From Cellulomonas sp. NS3 (GTDB taxonomy: Bacteria > Actinomycetota > Actinomycetes > Actinomycetales > Cellulomonadaceae), in the NCBI RefSeq assembly GCF_024757985.1, contig NZ_CP103289.1:434001-498000 (forward strand): a stretch of 64,000 nucleotides of DNA, read 5' to 3'. A program made the translations under genes and the position numbers. Of the stretch, positions 1-8,942 are shown piece by piece (the first letter of the stretch is position 1; each line of letters begins with the position of its first letter). Under the pieces are notes generated by a model, which saw nothing but the letters and a program-made list of their open reading frames with translations, did no database searches and was not told the origin of the DNA.

Positions 1-2985
1 CGTGTCGTCGGCGAGGAACGCGCCGTCCTTGACCTGCATCATCGACGGCAGCCCGACGACCGTGGAGATCTCGGTCTCGCGCCCGACCCGCGCGCCCAGC
101 AGCCGCAGCCACGCCGGGGTGAGCAGCGACGAGTACAGCGGGAACAGCGCCGTGCGGGCCGCGTCCATGAGCCGGGAGACCGCCCACGCCCGCACCCCGG
201 CGCCGGACCGGACCGGGTGGCAGCCCTCGCGCAGCCCGCGGGCGAGCAGGCGCACGCCGACGAGCACGAGGAGCGCGTACGTCAGGTAGGCGACCGGAAC
301 GGCCACGAGCGTCCACGCGAGCGCGGGTCCGACGGCGGCGGCGAGCGACGGCGTGGGGGCCAGGGCGGCGCCCAGGACGGCGAGCGCGGGCAGCGCGGCG
401 AGCGACGGGAGCGCGCTGACGGCCGCCCCCGTGACGGCGAACACCGCGGTCCAGCCGGCGCGCGACGCGGGCGGCCGGGTCGTCGGCCACGGGTGGCGCG
501 CCTCGTGCTGGCGGACCGCCGGCGAGCCGGACCAGAACTCGTCGGACCCCGTCGTGCCGTGCACCGCGGACCCCGCGGCCACGTCGGTGCCGCCGCGGAC
601 GCGCGACCCCGGGAGCAGGACGCTGCGCGCCCCGACGGTCGCGCCGGGTCCGACGCGGATGCGCCCGACGTGCAGCACGTCCCCGTCGACCCAGTGGCCG
701 GACAGGTCGACCTCCGGCTCGATCGCGCAGCCGTGGCCGAGGGTCAGGAACCCCGTGACGGGCGGCACCGAGTGCAGGTCGACGTCGCGGCCGACGTCCG
801 CGCCGAGCGCACGGGCGTAGAGCGAGATCCAGGGTGCGCTCGCGGGCGTCACGGCACCGAAGCCGTCGACGAGCCGCTCGGCCGCCCACAGCCGCAGGTG
901 CACGTGACCGCCGCGCGGGTACGAGCCGGGCCGCACGCCCGCGAGCAGCAGCCGGGCGCCGAGCGCGCACACCCCGAGCCGCCCGAGGGGGCTCACCGTG
1001 AGCAGCCAGCCCGCGGCGAGCCACCACCACGGCACCGCGAGCGCCCAGGCGACGCCCCACACCACGTGCAGCACCGTGCCGACCGCGGCGACGACCGTGA
1101 GCCAGCGCAGCGCGACGAGCCCCCGCAGGGGCAGCAGCGCGAGGAGCTGGACCACCTGGCTCGTGACCGGCACGGGGGCCACGGTGCGGGTCCGGGCGGG
1201 AGCCGCGGCGCCCGACCCCCCGGGACGGTCGGTGTCCGACGGCCACGTCGCGTCGAGGTGCTCCGCGAGCCCGCCGACGCTCGGGTGGTCGTAGACCTCC
1301 GCGACGGTGACCTCGGGGTAGCGCGCGCGCAGCGCGGACACGAGCTGCGCGGCGGTCAGCGAGCTGCCGCCGTGCGCGAAGAAGTCGTCGTCCTCGTGCT
1401 GCGGGCGCACGCCGACCACGGCGGCCCACTGCTCGCCGACCCACCCGGCGAGGCCGTCGAGCGGCGCGGCGTCGTCGTCCCCGGCGTCCGCGAGCGGCCA
1501 GGGGAGCGCGTCGCGGTCGACCTTGCCGGACGTCCGCGTCGGGATGTGCTCGACGACCGCGAGCAGCGGGACCATCGAGCCCGGCAGGGTCTCGCGCAGG
1601 CGGCGCAGCAGGTCGTGCAGGTCGAGGCGCTCGCCGTCCTGCGGGGCGAGGTACCCGACAAGAACCGTGCCGCCCGCGGTCGAGCGGCGGACCGCGGCCG
1701 CGGCGCCCGCGACGCCGGGCAGCGCCTGGAGCGCGGTGTCGACCTCGGCGAGCTCGATGCGGTGGCCGTTGACCTTGACCTGGTCGTCGGCCCGCCCCAC
1801 GAACAGCAGCCCCTCGGGGTCCGCGACGACGAGGTCGCCGGTCCGGTACGCGCGGTCCCAGCCCAGCCCCTCGTGCGGGCCGAACCGCACGGCGTCGAGC
1901 TCCGGGTCGAGGTACCGCGCGACGCCGACGCCGCCGATGACGAGCTCCCCGGTGCCGCCCTCGGGCACCTCGCGGCCCTCGGCGTCGACGACGGCCAGGT
2001 CCCAGCCGTCGAGCGGCAGCCCGATCCGCACGGTCGCGTCGGGCAGCAGCAGCGCGGCGCACGCGACGACCGTCGCCTCCGTCGGCCCGTACGTGTTCCA
2101 CAGCTCGCGGCCGGGTGCCCACAGCCGCGTCGCGAGCTCGGGCGGCACCGCCTCGCCCCCGAAGATCAGCAGGCGCACCGCCGCGAGAGCGTCGGCCGGC
2201 CACAGCCCCGCGAGCGTCGGCACGGTCGACACCACGGTGATGTCCCGGTCGACCAGCCACGGCCCGAGCTCGGACCCGGCCCGCACGAGCGCACGCGGCG
2301 CGGGCACGAGCGTCGCGCCGTGCCGCCACGCGAGCCACATCTCCTCGCACGACGCGTCGAACGCGACCGACAGGCCCGCGAGCACCCGGTCGCCCGGGCC
2401 GACCGGCGCGCCGCGCAGGAACAGCCGGGCCTCCGCGTCGACGAACGCCGCGGCGCTCCGGTGGCTCACCGCGACGCCCTTGGGCCGGCCCGTCGAGCCG
2501 GAGGTGAAGATGACCCAGGCCCCGTCCTCGAGCGTCGGCGCCTCCGCGTGCCGGGCGCCCACGCGCGGTGCCGGGGTGCCGTCGGGGCGCAGCGGCTCGG
2601 GGCCGTCGCCCAGCACCACGACGACGCCCGCGTCCGTGAACACGCGGTGCGCGCGCTCGTCGGGGTCGTCGGCGTCGACCGGGACGTACGCCGCACCGGC
2701 GTGCAGCACCGCGAGCACCGACACGTACAGCCCGACCGTGCCCGACGCCGCGCGCACGCCGACCCGGTCCCCGCGCCGGACCCCGACGGCGGCGAGCCGG
2801 GCCGCGCGCGCCTCGACGGCCTGCGCGAGGGCGCGGTACGTGAGCACCTCGTCGCCGTCGTCGATCGCGAGGGCGTCCGGGAACCGGGCGACGGTGCTGG
2901 CGAAGACGTCGACGAGCGTCCGGGGGGTCGGGGTGCGGTCACCGGCCCGGAGCGTGTGCGTGGCCGAGGACGGCGGGGTGCTCAC
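1..2985 (-). CDS. Pls/PosA-type NRPS-like protein, 3' end cut by window edge
   Basis: The frame is open from a GTG at 2985 to the window edge (995 residues so far). An N-terminal AMP-binding adenylation domain (about residues 15-520) carries the A3 motif FTSGSTGRPKG near residue 157. A carrier-protein domain follows, with the phosphopantetheine serine in HGGSSL near residue 541. Next come hydrophobic membrane stretches and a left-handed beta-helix acyltransferase-like part (DVDLHSVPPVTGFLTLGHG), ending near QVKDGAFLADD. This order (A, PCP, membrane plus hexapeptide repeats) is that of the Pls/PosA NRPS family, which makes small cationic homopolymers or related amino-acid products. No condensation domain is visible. 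The substrate cannot be told by eye. The long open frame on the opposite strand over this gene is a GC-skew shadow. Confidence 0.9.
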   Translation of the reverse strand, partial: MSTPPSSATHTLRAGDRTPTPRTLVDVFASTVARFPDALAIDDGDEVLTYRALAQAVEARAARLAAVGVRRGDRVGVRAASGTVGLYVSVLAVLHAGAAYVPVDADDPDERAHRVFTDAGVVVVLGDGPEPLRPDGTPAPRVGARHAEAPTLEDGAWVIFTSGSTGRPKGVAVSHRSAAAFVDAEARLFLRGAPVGPGDRVLAGLSVAFDASCEEMWLAWRHGATLVPAPRALVRAGSELGPWLVDRDITVVSTVPTLAGLWPADALAAVRLLIFGGEAVPPELATRLWAPGRELWNTYGPTEATVVACAALLLPDATVRIGLPLDGWDLAVVDAEGREVPEGGTGELVIGGVGVARYLDPELDAVRFGPHEGLGWDRAYRTGDLVVADPEGLLFVGRADDQVKVNGHRIELAEVDTALQALPGVAGAAAAVRRSTAGGTVLVGYLAPQDGERLDLHDLLRRLRETLPGSMVPLLAVVEHIPTRTSGKVDRDALPWPLADAGDDDAAPLDGLAGWVGEQWAAVVGVRPQHEDDDFFAHGGSSLTAAQLVSALRARYPEVTVAEVYDHPSVGGLAEHLDATWPSDTDRPGGSGAAAPARTRTVAPVPVTSQVVQLLALLPLRGLVALRWLTVVAAVGTVLHVVWGVAWALAVPWWWLAAGWLLTVSPLGRLGVCALGARLLLAGVRPGSYPRGGHVHLRLWAAERLVDGFGAVTPASAPWISLYARALGADVGRDVDLHSVPPVTGFLTLGHGCAIEPEVDLSGHWVDGDVLHVGRIRVGPGATVGARSVLLPGSRVRGGTDVAAGSAVHGTTGSDEFWSGSPAVRQHEARHPWPTTRPPASRAGWTAVFAVTGAAVSALPSLAALPALAVLGAALAPTPSLAAAVGPALAWTLVAVPVAYLTYALLVLVGVRLLARGLREGCHPVRSGAGVRAWAVSRLMDAARTALFPLYSSLLTPAWLRLLGARVGRETEISTVVGLPSMMQVKDGAFLADDT

Positions 2986-3284
2986 GACGGGGACGGCTCC
3001 TGCCTCGCGGTCGACGGGGTCGTGCGGCGTGCGCGGACCACGACCGTGGCGGCCCACCGGCGCCCGACCGTAACGAGCGCCGGTGAACGGGACCCGACGG
3101 GACGGCGAACGCCGGGTGCCGTACGCCCCGGAGGGACGAGAGGTGCGCCACTCCTCAGGGTAGGTCCGGCGTTTGGGAACCGGGGCGGCGCCGCGCGCGT
3201 CGGCCCCCCGGGACTTCCGGGGCCTCGCGCTCCGCGGGTAGGGTCCGGGCCTGCGTCGCGTGCCGGTGGCGGTCTGCGTCAGGC

Positions 3285-3833
3285 ATGGAGGCGCGGACCC
3301 GCGAAGGACACCCCATCACCCAGCCCCTGCAGGACCCCTCCGACGACCATCACGACCACGACCCGTCGCCGCGCGCCCGCGTCCGCGCCTGGGCCGACGA
3401 GATGCGCCAGGTGCACGCCCGCCTGCGCGAGGCCCTCGACCTAGCCCGTGAGCAGCTCGAGGACGCCGGCGCCTCCGACGCGCCGGCGACCGACCTCCTG
3501 CTCTACTGCTGGGGCTTCTGCGCCGCGCTGAGCGGCCACCACCGCAGCGAGGACACCGCGCTGTTCCCGCGGCTGACGGAGCAGCACCCCGACCTCGTGC
3601 CCGTCGTCGCGCAGCTCGTCCAGGACCACCACATGATCGAGCACCTGCTCGGCGGCCTGACGGAGGCCATCCGGCTCGACGCGAGCACCGAGGAGAAGCT
3701 GCGGCACCTCGACGGCGTCGAGGCGGTGATGACGACGCACTTCCGCTACGAGGAGCGCCGGCTGCTCGACGTGCTCGACGGGGTGCTCGACGACTCCGTC
3801 GCGCCCGGCGAGGTGTTCGGGCCGCTCGGCTGA
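3285..3833 (+). CDS. hemerythrin-like domain protein
   Basis: 182 residues, mostly helical, with the metal-ligand pattern of hemerythrin HHE domains: HHRSEDTALF near residue 85, DHHMIEHLL near 113 and HFRYEERRLL near 150. Such domains bind a di-iron centre and sense or carry oxygen, nitric oxide or iron; the role here is not clear. The N-terminal 30 residues are His/Asp-rich (DDHHDHD) and probably disordered. The ATG at 3285 lacks a strong ribosome-binding site, so a start slightly further in is possible. It stands alone, divergent from the NRPS-like gene. Confidence 0.85.
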   Translation: MEARTREGHPITQPLQDPSDDHHDHDPSPRARVRAWADEMRQVHARLREALDLAREQLEDAGASDAPATDLLLYCWGFCAALSGHHRSEDTALFPRLTEQHPDLVPVVAQLVQDHHMIEHLLGGLTEAIRLDASTEEKLRHLDGVEAVMTTHFRYEERRLLDVLDGVLDDSVAPGEVFGPLG

Positions 3834-3989
3834 CGCACGGCGGCGGGACGAGGGCATGCCGACCCGCCGGCTCCTCCCCTTGGGGCGGCACCCCGCGCCC
3901 GTCCTCCGGTTCCGGTGACGCGGACCCGGCGGCGGCCGATCATGGTCGGGACCGCGAGGGTGCGGCCCACCGGTGAGGAGGCTGTCGAG

Positions 3990-5162
3990 ATGGAGCTGTC
4001 GGACCGGGCCCGGGCGGCGGGCGACGCGATCGAGCCCGTGACGTCGTTCTTCCTGTCGCTGCGCGCGATGGACGGTCAGCCGGACGTCGTCGACCTGTCG
4101 TTCGGCGACCCGCACGAGATGCCGCTGCCGGCGCTCGTCGACGCGATCCGCGCGAACCTCGAACCGCGCGCCGAGGACTGGTTCGCGTACAAGACGAGCC
4201 TCGCGCCGGCGCAGGAGGCGGTCGCTGCGGGGCTGCGTGCCGAGCTCGGGCTCGATTTCGCCGCGGCCGACATCACGATGACCCAGGGCGCCTTCGGGGC
4301 GATCGCGCTGGCGTTCCGGCTGGTCGCCGACGTGGGCGACGAGGTCGTGGTCCCGGAGCCCGGCTGGTTCTACGCCCCGATGCTGCGCGCCGCCGACATG
4401 GTGCCCGTCCGCGCCTCGCTCGCCGAGGGCACGTTCGACCTCGACGTCGAGGCGGTCGCGCGGGCGATCACCCCGCGCACGCGGATCGTCGTCGTGAACT
4501 CCCCGGCGAACCCGACCGGCCGGGTCTACGGGCGCCAGCGCCTCGCGGAGCTCGCGACGGTGCTCGACGAGGCGTCGGCGCGCCACGGCCGCCGGATCTG
4601 GCTGCTGTCCGACGAGCCCTATCGGCGCATCCGGTTCCACGGCCTGGGCTTCACGAGCCCCGCGGAGCTCTACCCCTGGACGCTCGTCGACTACTCCTAC
4701 GGCAAGGTGCTGCTCGCGCCGGGCCAGCGCCTCGGCTACCTCGCGCTGTCCCCGCTGATCCCGGTCGCGGTGCGCGACGAGCTGCGCGACGCGATCCTGC
4801 CGCTGCAGCTCGCGCTGGGCTGGGGCTTCCCCGACGCGCTCATGCAGTACGCGGCCCCGGCCCTGGAGACGGTGTCGATCGACGTCGCGGCCCTGCAGGG
4901 TCGGCGCGACCGGGCCGTCGCCGCGCTCGGGGAGGCGGGGTACGCGCTGACGGTCCCCGAGGGCACCTTCTACCTGTGGGGCGAGGCGCCCGGAGGCAAC
5001 GCGGTCGCTTTCACCGCGGCGCTGGCCGAGCGCGGGGTCTACGTCCTGCCGGGCACGGTGTTCGGGCGGCCGCGGCACTTCCGGATCAGCCTCACGGCGA
5101 CTCCGGAGATGCTGGAGCGCGCGCTGCCGGTGCTGCGCGAGGTCGGCGCCCGGGTCGGCTGA
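3990..5162 (+). CDS. PLP-dependent aminotransferase class I/II
   Basis: 390 residues of the fold-type I aspartate aminotransferase family. Visible landmarks are the NSPANPTGRVYG loop, the SDEPYRRI segment (Asp binding the pyridine nitrogen) and the Schiff-base lysine in YSYGKVLLAPGQRLG. The start at ATG 3990 is preferred over an in-frame start at 3915 because GAGGAG lies nine bases upstream. The substrate is not predictable from sequence alone; related actinobacterial proteins are annotated only as aminotransferases. Monocistronic, and convergent with the next gene. Confidence 0.88.
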   Translation: MELSDRARAAGDAIEPVTSFFLSLRAMDGQPDVVDLSFGDPHEMPLPALVDAIRANLEPRAEDWFAYKTSLAPAQEAVAAGLRAELGLDFAAADITMTQGAFGAIALAFRLVADVGDEVVVPEPGWFYAPMLRAADMVPVRASLAEGTFDLDVEAVARAITPRTRIVVVNSPANPTGRVYGRQRLAELATVLDEASARHGRRIWLLSDEPYRRIRFHGLGFTSPAELYPWTLVDYSYGKVLLAPGQRLGYLALSPLIPVAVRDELRDAILPLQLALGWGFPDALMQYAAPALETVSIDVAALQGRRDRAVAALGEAGYALTVPEGTFYLWGEAPGGNAVAFTAALAERGVYVLPGTVFGRPRHFRISLTATPEMLERALPVLREVGARVG

Positions 5163-5236
5163 GCCGCTGCACGGGTGGGGCTCCCGGGGCGCCGACCGCC
5201 ACCCTGGCGGGCCGCCGGACCGCGGCGCCGGCGAGG

Positions 5237-5974
5237 TCACCGCACCGCGTCGAGCAGCTCCTCCAGATGCGCCCGAGTGTGCGGGTCGTCGAGCACCTCG
5301 CCGACCCACGCCGCGGCGCCCGCCCGCTCGGGGGAGCGGGCGTTCGGGGTCAGCCAGTCGGTCGCGGCGGCCTGCGTGATGTGCCCGAGCTGCGCGACGA
5401 GCATCGAGAAGTCGGCGGTGCGCGTGAGCCGCGCGGGACCTCCCGCGTCGGCGTAGGCGCCCTGCAGCGCGCGGGCGCGGCCCGGGTCGTCGCGCGCGAA
5501 CTCGAACAGCACGCACGCGAGCTCCCGGCGGGGGTCGGCCGGCCCCGCGTTCTCCCAGTCGATCACGCACAGCCCTGCGCCGGCGGCCGGCAGCACGTTG
5601 TCCGCCCAGAGATCGCAGTGGCACACGTGCAGCCCGCCGGGCGGCTCGATCCAGCTCTCCAGCGCGACGAGCTCGTCGCGCAGCGCGGCGAGGCGCCCGG
5701 CGAAGGGTGCGCCCGCGTTCCGCAGTGCGTCGACCAGCCGGTCCCAGCCCGCGGCGCCGACCGGCTCGGTGTACCAGGGGTGCACGGGTCCGGGGTGCGG
5801 GGACGCGATGCGGTGGAGCGTGCCGACCGCGGCCCCGACCAGCTCGGGGTCGAGCCGGGGATCGGGCTCCCCGAGCTCGACCCACCCGTACACGCGGACC
5901 TGGACGCCTCCGACGTCGGCCGAGGCCGAACCGTCGCGCGATCTCGGCCGCTTCCACGCCGCCCACACCAGCAC
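5237..5974 (-). CDS. phosphotransferase (APH) family protein lacking the N-lobe
   Basis: 245 residues. The C-lobe of an aminoglycoside/homoserine-type kinase is intact: HVCHCDLWADNVL is the catalytic loop and VIDWENAGPADP the metal-binding segment. The family normally has about 300 residues with an N-lobe carrying the ATP-binding lysine. Here similarity begins at about GVQVRVYGW (residue 23), and only 38 bases separate the start (GTG 5974) from the divergent kinase gene at 6013. The N-lobe is therefore missing, suggesting a 5' deletion or a decayed gene. Without the N-lobe, kinase activity is doubtful. Confidence 0.75.
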   Translation of the reverse strand: MLVWAAWKRPRSRDGSASADVGGVQVRVYGWVELGEPDPRLDPELVGAAVGTLHRIASPHPGPVHPWYTEPVGAAGWDRLVDALRNAGAPFAGRLAALRDELVALESWIEPPGGLHVCHCDLWADNVLPAAGAGLCVIDWENAGPADPRRELACVLFEFARDDPGRARALQGAYADAGGPARLTRTADFSMLVAQLGHITQAAATDWLTPNARSPERAGAAAWVGEVLDDPHTRAHLEELLDAVR

Positions 5975-6012
5975 GGCGGCCGGCCGGACGCCAGACCCGC
6001 GACGATGGCGTG

Positions 6013-6552
6013 ATGACGACGCGACCGACCCTGTTCCTGCTGGTCGGGCTGCCGGGCACCGGGAAGACGACCGAGGCCCGCCGCCTGGAGGCCGAGGGGC
6101 ACGCGCTGCGCCTGACGAAGGACGAGTGGGTCAAGGCGCTCTACGGGGAGGCGAACCCGCCGTCCGTGACGGACGTGATCGAAGGGCGGCTCGTCGAGAT
6201 CGCGCTGCGCGCGCTCGTGCTCGGCGTGCCGGTCGTCCTCGATTTCGGGCTGTGGTCGCGCGACGAGCGCTCCGCCCTGCGGCGCGCTGCGGCCGACGTC
6301 GGTGCGGTCGCGGAGGTGCGCTACCTCGCGCTCTCCGCCGAGGAGCAGCGCCTGCGGCTCGACCGGCGCCAGGCGGAGGAGCCGCACACGACGTGGCACA
6401 TGTCCGACGAGGAGCTCACCGCGTGGGCGGCCGCCTTCGACGTCCCCACCCCGGGCGAGGTCGACGGCACCGAGCCGCTCGACGACCCACCGACGGGCTG
6501 TGCCACGTGGGACGAGTGGCGCCGCCGACGCTGGCCCAGGTCGGTCCGGTGA
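6013..6552 (+). CDS. P-loop AAA-type kinase-like protein (AAA_33)
   Basis: 179 residues. The Walker A motif GLPGTGKTT starts near residue 12, and the protein has the size and layout of small zeta-toxin/gluconate-kinase-like NTPases (TKDEWVKAL, VVLDFGLWSRDERS as the Walker-B-like strand, and a LID with basic residues LRLDRRQ). Members phosphorylate small molecules or nucleotides; no substrate can be assigned. ATG 6013 is the natural start because the P-loop must be near the N-terminus. It starts 38 bases from the divergent, truncated phosphotransferase gene. Confidence 0.8.
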   Translation: MTTRPTLFLLVGLPGTGKTTEARRLEAEGHALRLTKDEWVKALYGEANPPSVTDVIEGRLVEIALRALVLGVPVVLDFGLWSRDERSALRRAAADVGAVAEVRYLALSAEEQRLRLDRRQAEEPHTTWHMSDEELTAWAAAFDVPTPGEVDGTEPLDDPPTGCATWDEWRRRRWPRSVR

Positions 6553-6680
6553 CCGACGCGTCCAGCAGGCGCGCCGCCCGGTGAGCAGCCGGGCCGCCCC
6601 TTCGTGCGAGCACCTTGTCCGCCGGGAGCGCGCCTGCCACGGTGTCCCCGTCCGCAGCGACGGCGCGAGGGGGAGCGGCA

Positions 6681-7793
6681 GTGAGCACCGAGAGCACCGA
6701 TCCCGCCCGGAGCAAGGCGGAGGCCGAGGCCCGCAAGGCCGAGGCGGAGGCGCGGAAGGCGGAGGCCGAGGCGACGGAGTACCTCAGCCGGTCCGCACAG
6801 CAGCTGCGGGAGGCCGAGCGTCGCCAGAAGCTGCTCGCCGCCGAGCGCGACTCGGTGGCCGCGGCAGCCGGGCGGTACGCGAGCCTCGTGCCCGACCTCA
6901 GCGGGGTCGAGCGGGGCACGACGACCGTCTCCGGGACCAACGCGATGTACGAGTCGGAGCTGCTCGCGTCAGCGCTGGACCGGGCGTGCGCAGCGATCGT
7001 CGAAGCCGTGGGGCCCAGCGTCGGCGCGGGGCCCGTGCTCGTCACCACGGAGCTCGACCTCGTCGCCTCCGACGCCGTGCACGGTCAGGTCGACGTCGCG
7101 CTCGCCGAGCTCCAGTCCGCTGCCGACGGTCTCCTCAGCCCGCCGGAGGCCGGCGGCGAGTCGATCGCCGCCATCGGGCTCGCCGCGGCCGTGCTCCCGC
7201 ACGTCCTCTCGCTGTTCGCCACCTCTCACACGGTCACCACGTCAGCCACGGCGCCCTCGGCGGCGGTCGCCGGCACCGCGCTCGCGGGCGTGCTCGCCGA
7301 GGACGCGGACCGTGAGGTGGTGCACGACACGTTCCGCGTGCTCGAGCGGGGCCCGCTCGACGTCCGGCTGGACGACCTGCTGACGGCCTGCGGCCAGCTC
7401 CGGGACATGGCCTCCGTCGCGGTGCAGGCCGACGCCGAGCCGGACCCGCGTACCGCGCTCGCGGCCGAGCTGGTGACGCGGATCGAGACGTTCGTCGGCA
7501 CGGTCATGGCTGTCCCGTCGGGAGCGGCAAGGTCGCTGTGGACGAGCGCGCGGGCTCGGCAACGGCTCCACGACGCGGCGGCCACCTACGTGCTGCTTGT
7601 CCAGAGCCCGACCGCGACGACCAACCAGGTCGTCGACGAGAAGGTCGGCAAGGACCGGTTCCGCGTCGTGTCGACCGTGAACGTGCCCTGGGCGCTGGTG
7701 CGCAGCGACGCCGAGCGGATCCTGGCCGCCGGCGTCGGCTCCGGACGGGCGGTCGCCGACGGGGAGCTCGGGCAGCGGGTGACGATCGAGTGA
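6681..7793 (+). CDS. coiled-coil protein coupled to a trypsin-like protease
   Basis: 370 residues from GTG 6681, which has GAGGGGGAG about nine bases upstream; an earlier TTG at 6615 lacks such a site. Residues 10-65 form a charged coiled coil built from near-identical KAEAEAR heptads. The middle is helical and Ala/Leu-rich, including a hydrophobic stretch (IGLAAAVLPHVLSLFA) that could touch a membrane. I do not recognise the family. Its last base pairs overlap the start of the protease gene, so the two are almost certainly made together. It may be a scaffold, sensor or substrate for the protease. Confidence 0.6.
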   Translation: MSTESTDPARSKAEAEARKAEAEARKAEAEATEYLSRSAQQLREAERRQKLLAAERDSVAAAAGRYASLVPDLSGVERGTTTVSGTNAMYESELLASALDRACAAIVEAVGPSVGAGPVLVTTELDLVASDAVHGQVDVALAELQSAADGLLSPPEAGGESIAAIGLAAAVLPHVLSLFATSHTVTTSATAPSAAVAGTALAGVLAEDADREVVHDTFRVLERGPLDVRLDDLLTACGQLRDMASVAVQADAEPDPRTALAAELVTRIETFVGTVMAVPSGAARSLWTSARARQRLHDAAATYVLLVQSPTATTNQVVDEKVGKDRFRVVSTVNVPWALVRSDAERILAAGVGSGRAVADGELGQRVTIE

Positions 7794-8914
7794 CACCCGT
7801 GGAGGACCTCGGCCGGGCACCGGCGGCGGTGCTGCTCGACGGCTGGGCCGGGGTGGTCGGGCAGGGGCGCGACGACGCGCTCCGCCTCGACAAGCTCGAC
7901 CTCCTGCGCGCCGAGATCGAGTACGTCGACCGTGCGGTGGGGCCGGCTGCGCCGCCGGAGGCGGTCGCCCAGGTGCTCGGGGACGCCGACGAGGCGATGC
8001 GGCGCGTGCTCGCCGAAGGCCCGGCCGCGTCGTTCACCGCCGCCCTCGCCTCCGGCGTCACCGCGGTGGTGCACGCCGACGGCTCGCGGCCCGTCGGCTT
8101 CGTCAAGGACGGGTTCGTGGACCTCGACCAGCCGGCGCTCGCCGCGTGGCGGGGCGACCTCGAGGCGGCGGAGGGCGCCGTGCGGCACGCGTGCGCCGGC
8201 ACGGGGCGGATCGGCTCCGCCGCCGGCGGCGCGCACGTGGGCACGGCCTGGGTGGTCGGCGACGGCCTCCTCGTGACGAACCTGCACGTGCTCCGCCAGC
8301 TGCGCGGCCCGGGAGGGGCGTCCGCACCGGGTCCCGGTCCGCTCCCCGACGGCATCACGGTGGACCTCACGGGGGAGGTCGCTGCCGGCGGCGCGCACCA
8401 CGAGGTGGCGGTGACGGAGGTCGTGGCGGTCGGGACGCCCGGGGACGCCGCTCACCAGCATCCCGTCGCACGTTCGCTCAACTTCGACGGCCTCGACGTC
8501 GCGGTGCTGCGCTTCCACCCGGGTGCGGCCGGGAGTCCCGAGCCGCTCGGGCTCGACCTCGACCGGGCGCAGGTCGAGCCGCCGCAGCGCGTCTTCGTCG
8601 TCGGCTACCCGGGCGGGCCGCTCTCGACGACGCCGGCGGCGTACGCGTGCGTCTTCGGGGGCAGGTCGGGGGTGAAGCGGATCGCCCTCGGAACGGTCAC
8701 GGCGGCTCCCGGTCAGGTCCCCCACGACCCGCGAGGCTGGATCCTCGAGCACGACGCCAGCACGATCGGTGGCAACTCCGGCTCACCCGTGGTGGCGCTC
8801 GACGGTCGTCGACTTCCCGTGGCGGTGCACGTCGGCGGCCACCACGAGCACACGAACTGGGCGCACGCGGTGGCCGCCGTCCCGTGGAGCGACCTGCACG
8901 TCCCGCCCGGGTAG
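7790..8914 (+). CDS. trypsin-like serine protease with N-terminal helical domain
   Basis: 374 residues. The first 140 or so form an unrecognised helical domain. The rest is a chymotrypsin-fold protease with a full triad: His in LLVTNLHVL (about residue 166), Asp in FDGLDVAVLRF (about 237) and Ser in GGNSGSPVVALDG (about 330). There is no signal peptide, so it should act in the cytoplasm. The GTG start at 7790 overlaps the previous stop by four bases. Cytosolic trypsin-like proteases paired with helical adaptors occur in bacterial conflict or signalling systems, so a stress- or phage-triggered role is possible, but that is inference. Confidence 0.8.
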   Translation: MTPVEDLGRAPAAVLLDGWAGVVGQGRDDALRLDKLDLLRAEIEYVDRAVGPAAPPEAVAQVLGDADEAMRRVLAEGPAASFTAALASGVTAVVHADGSRPVGFVKDGFVDLDQPALAAWRGDLEAAEGAVRHACAGTGRIGSAAGGAHVGTAWVVGDGLLVTNLHVLRQLRGPGGASAPGPGPLPDGITVDLTGEVAAGGAHHEVAVTEVVAVGTPGDAAHQHPVARSLNFDGLDVAVLRFHPGAAGSPEPLGLDLDRAQVEPPQRVFVVGYPGGPLSTTPAAYACVFGGRSGVKRIALGTVTAAPGQVPHDPRGWILEHDASTIGGNSGSPVVALDGRRLPVAVHVGGHHEHTNWAHAVAAVPWSDLHVPPG

Positions 8915-8942
8915 AGCGCCGGAGGGGCCACGCGCCCGCGGC

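Noticed and set aside
217-3444. A 1075-residue plus-strand protein
   Set aside because: It runs opposite the NRPS-like gene, has Arg/Pro/Gly-rich shadow composition and no domain; the minus strand holds clear adenylation and carrier motifs.
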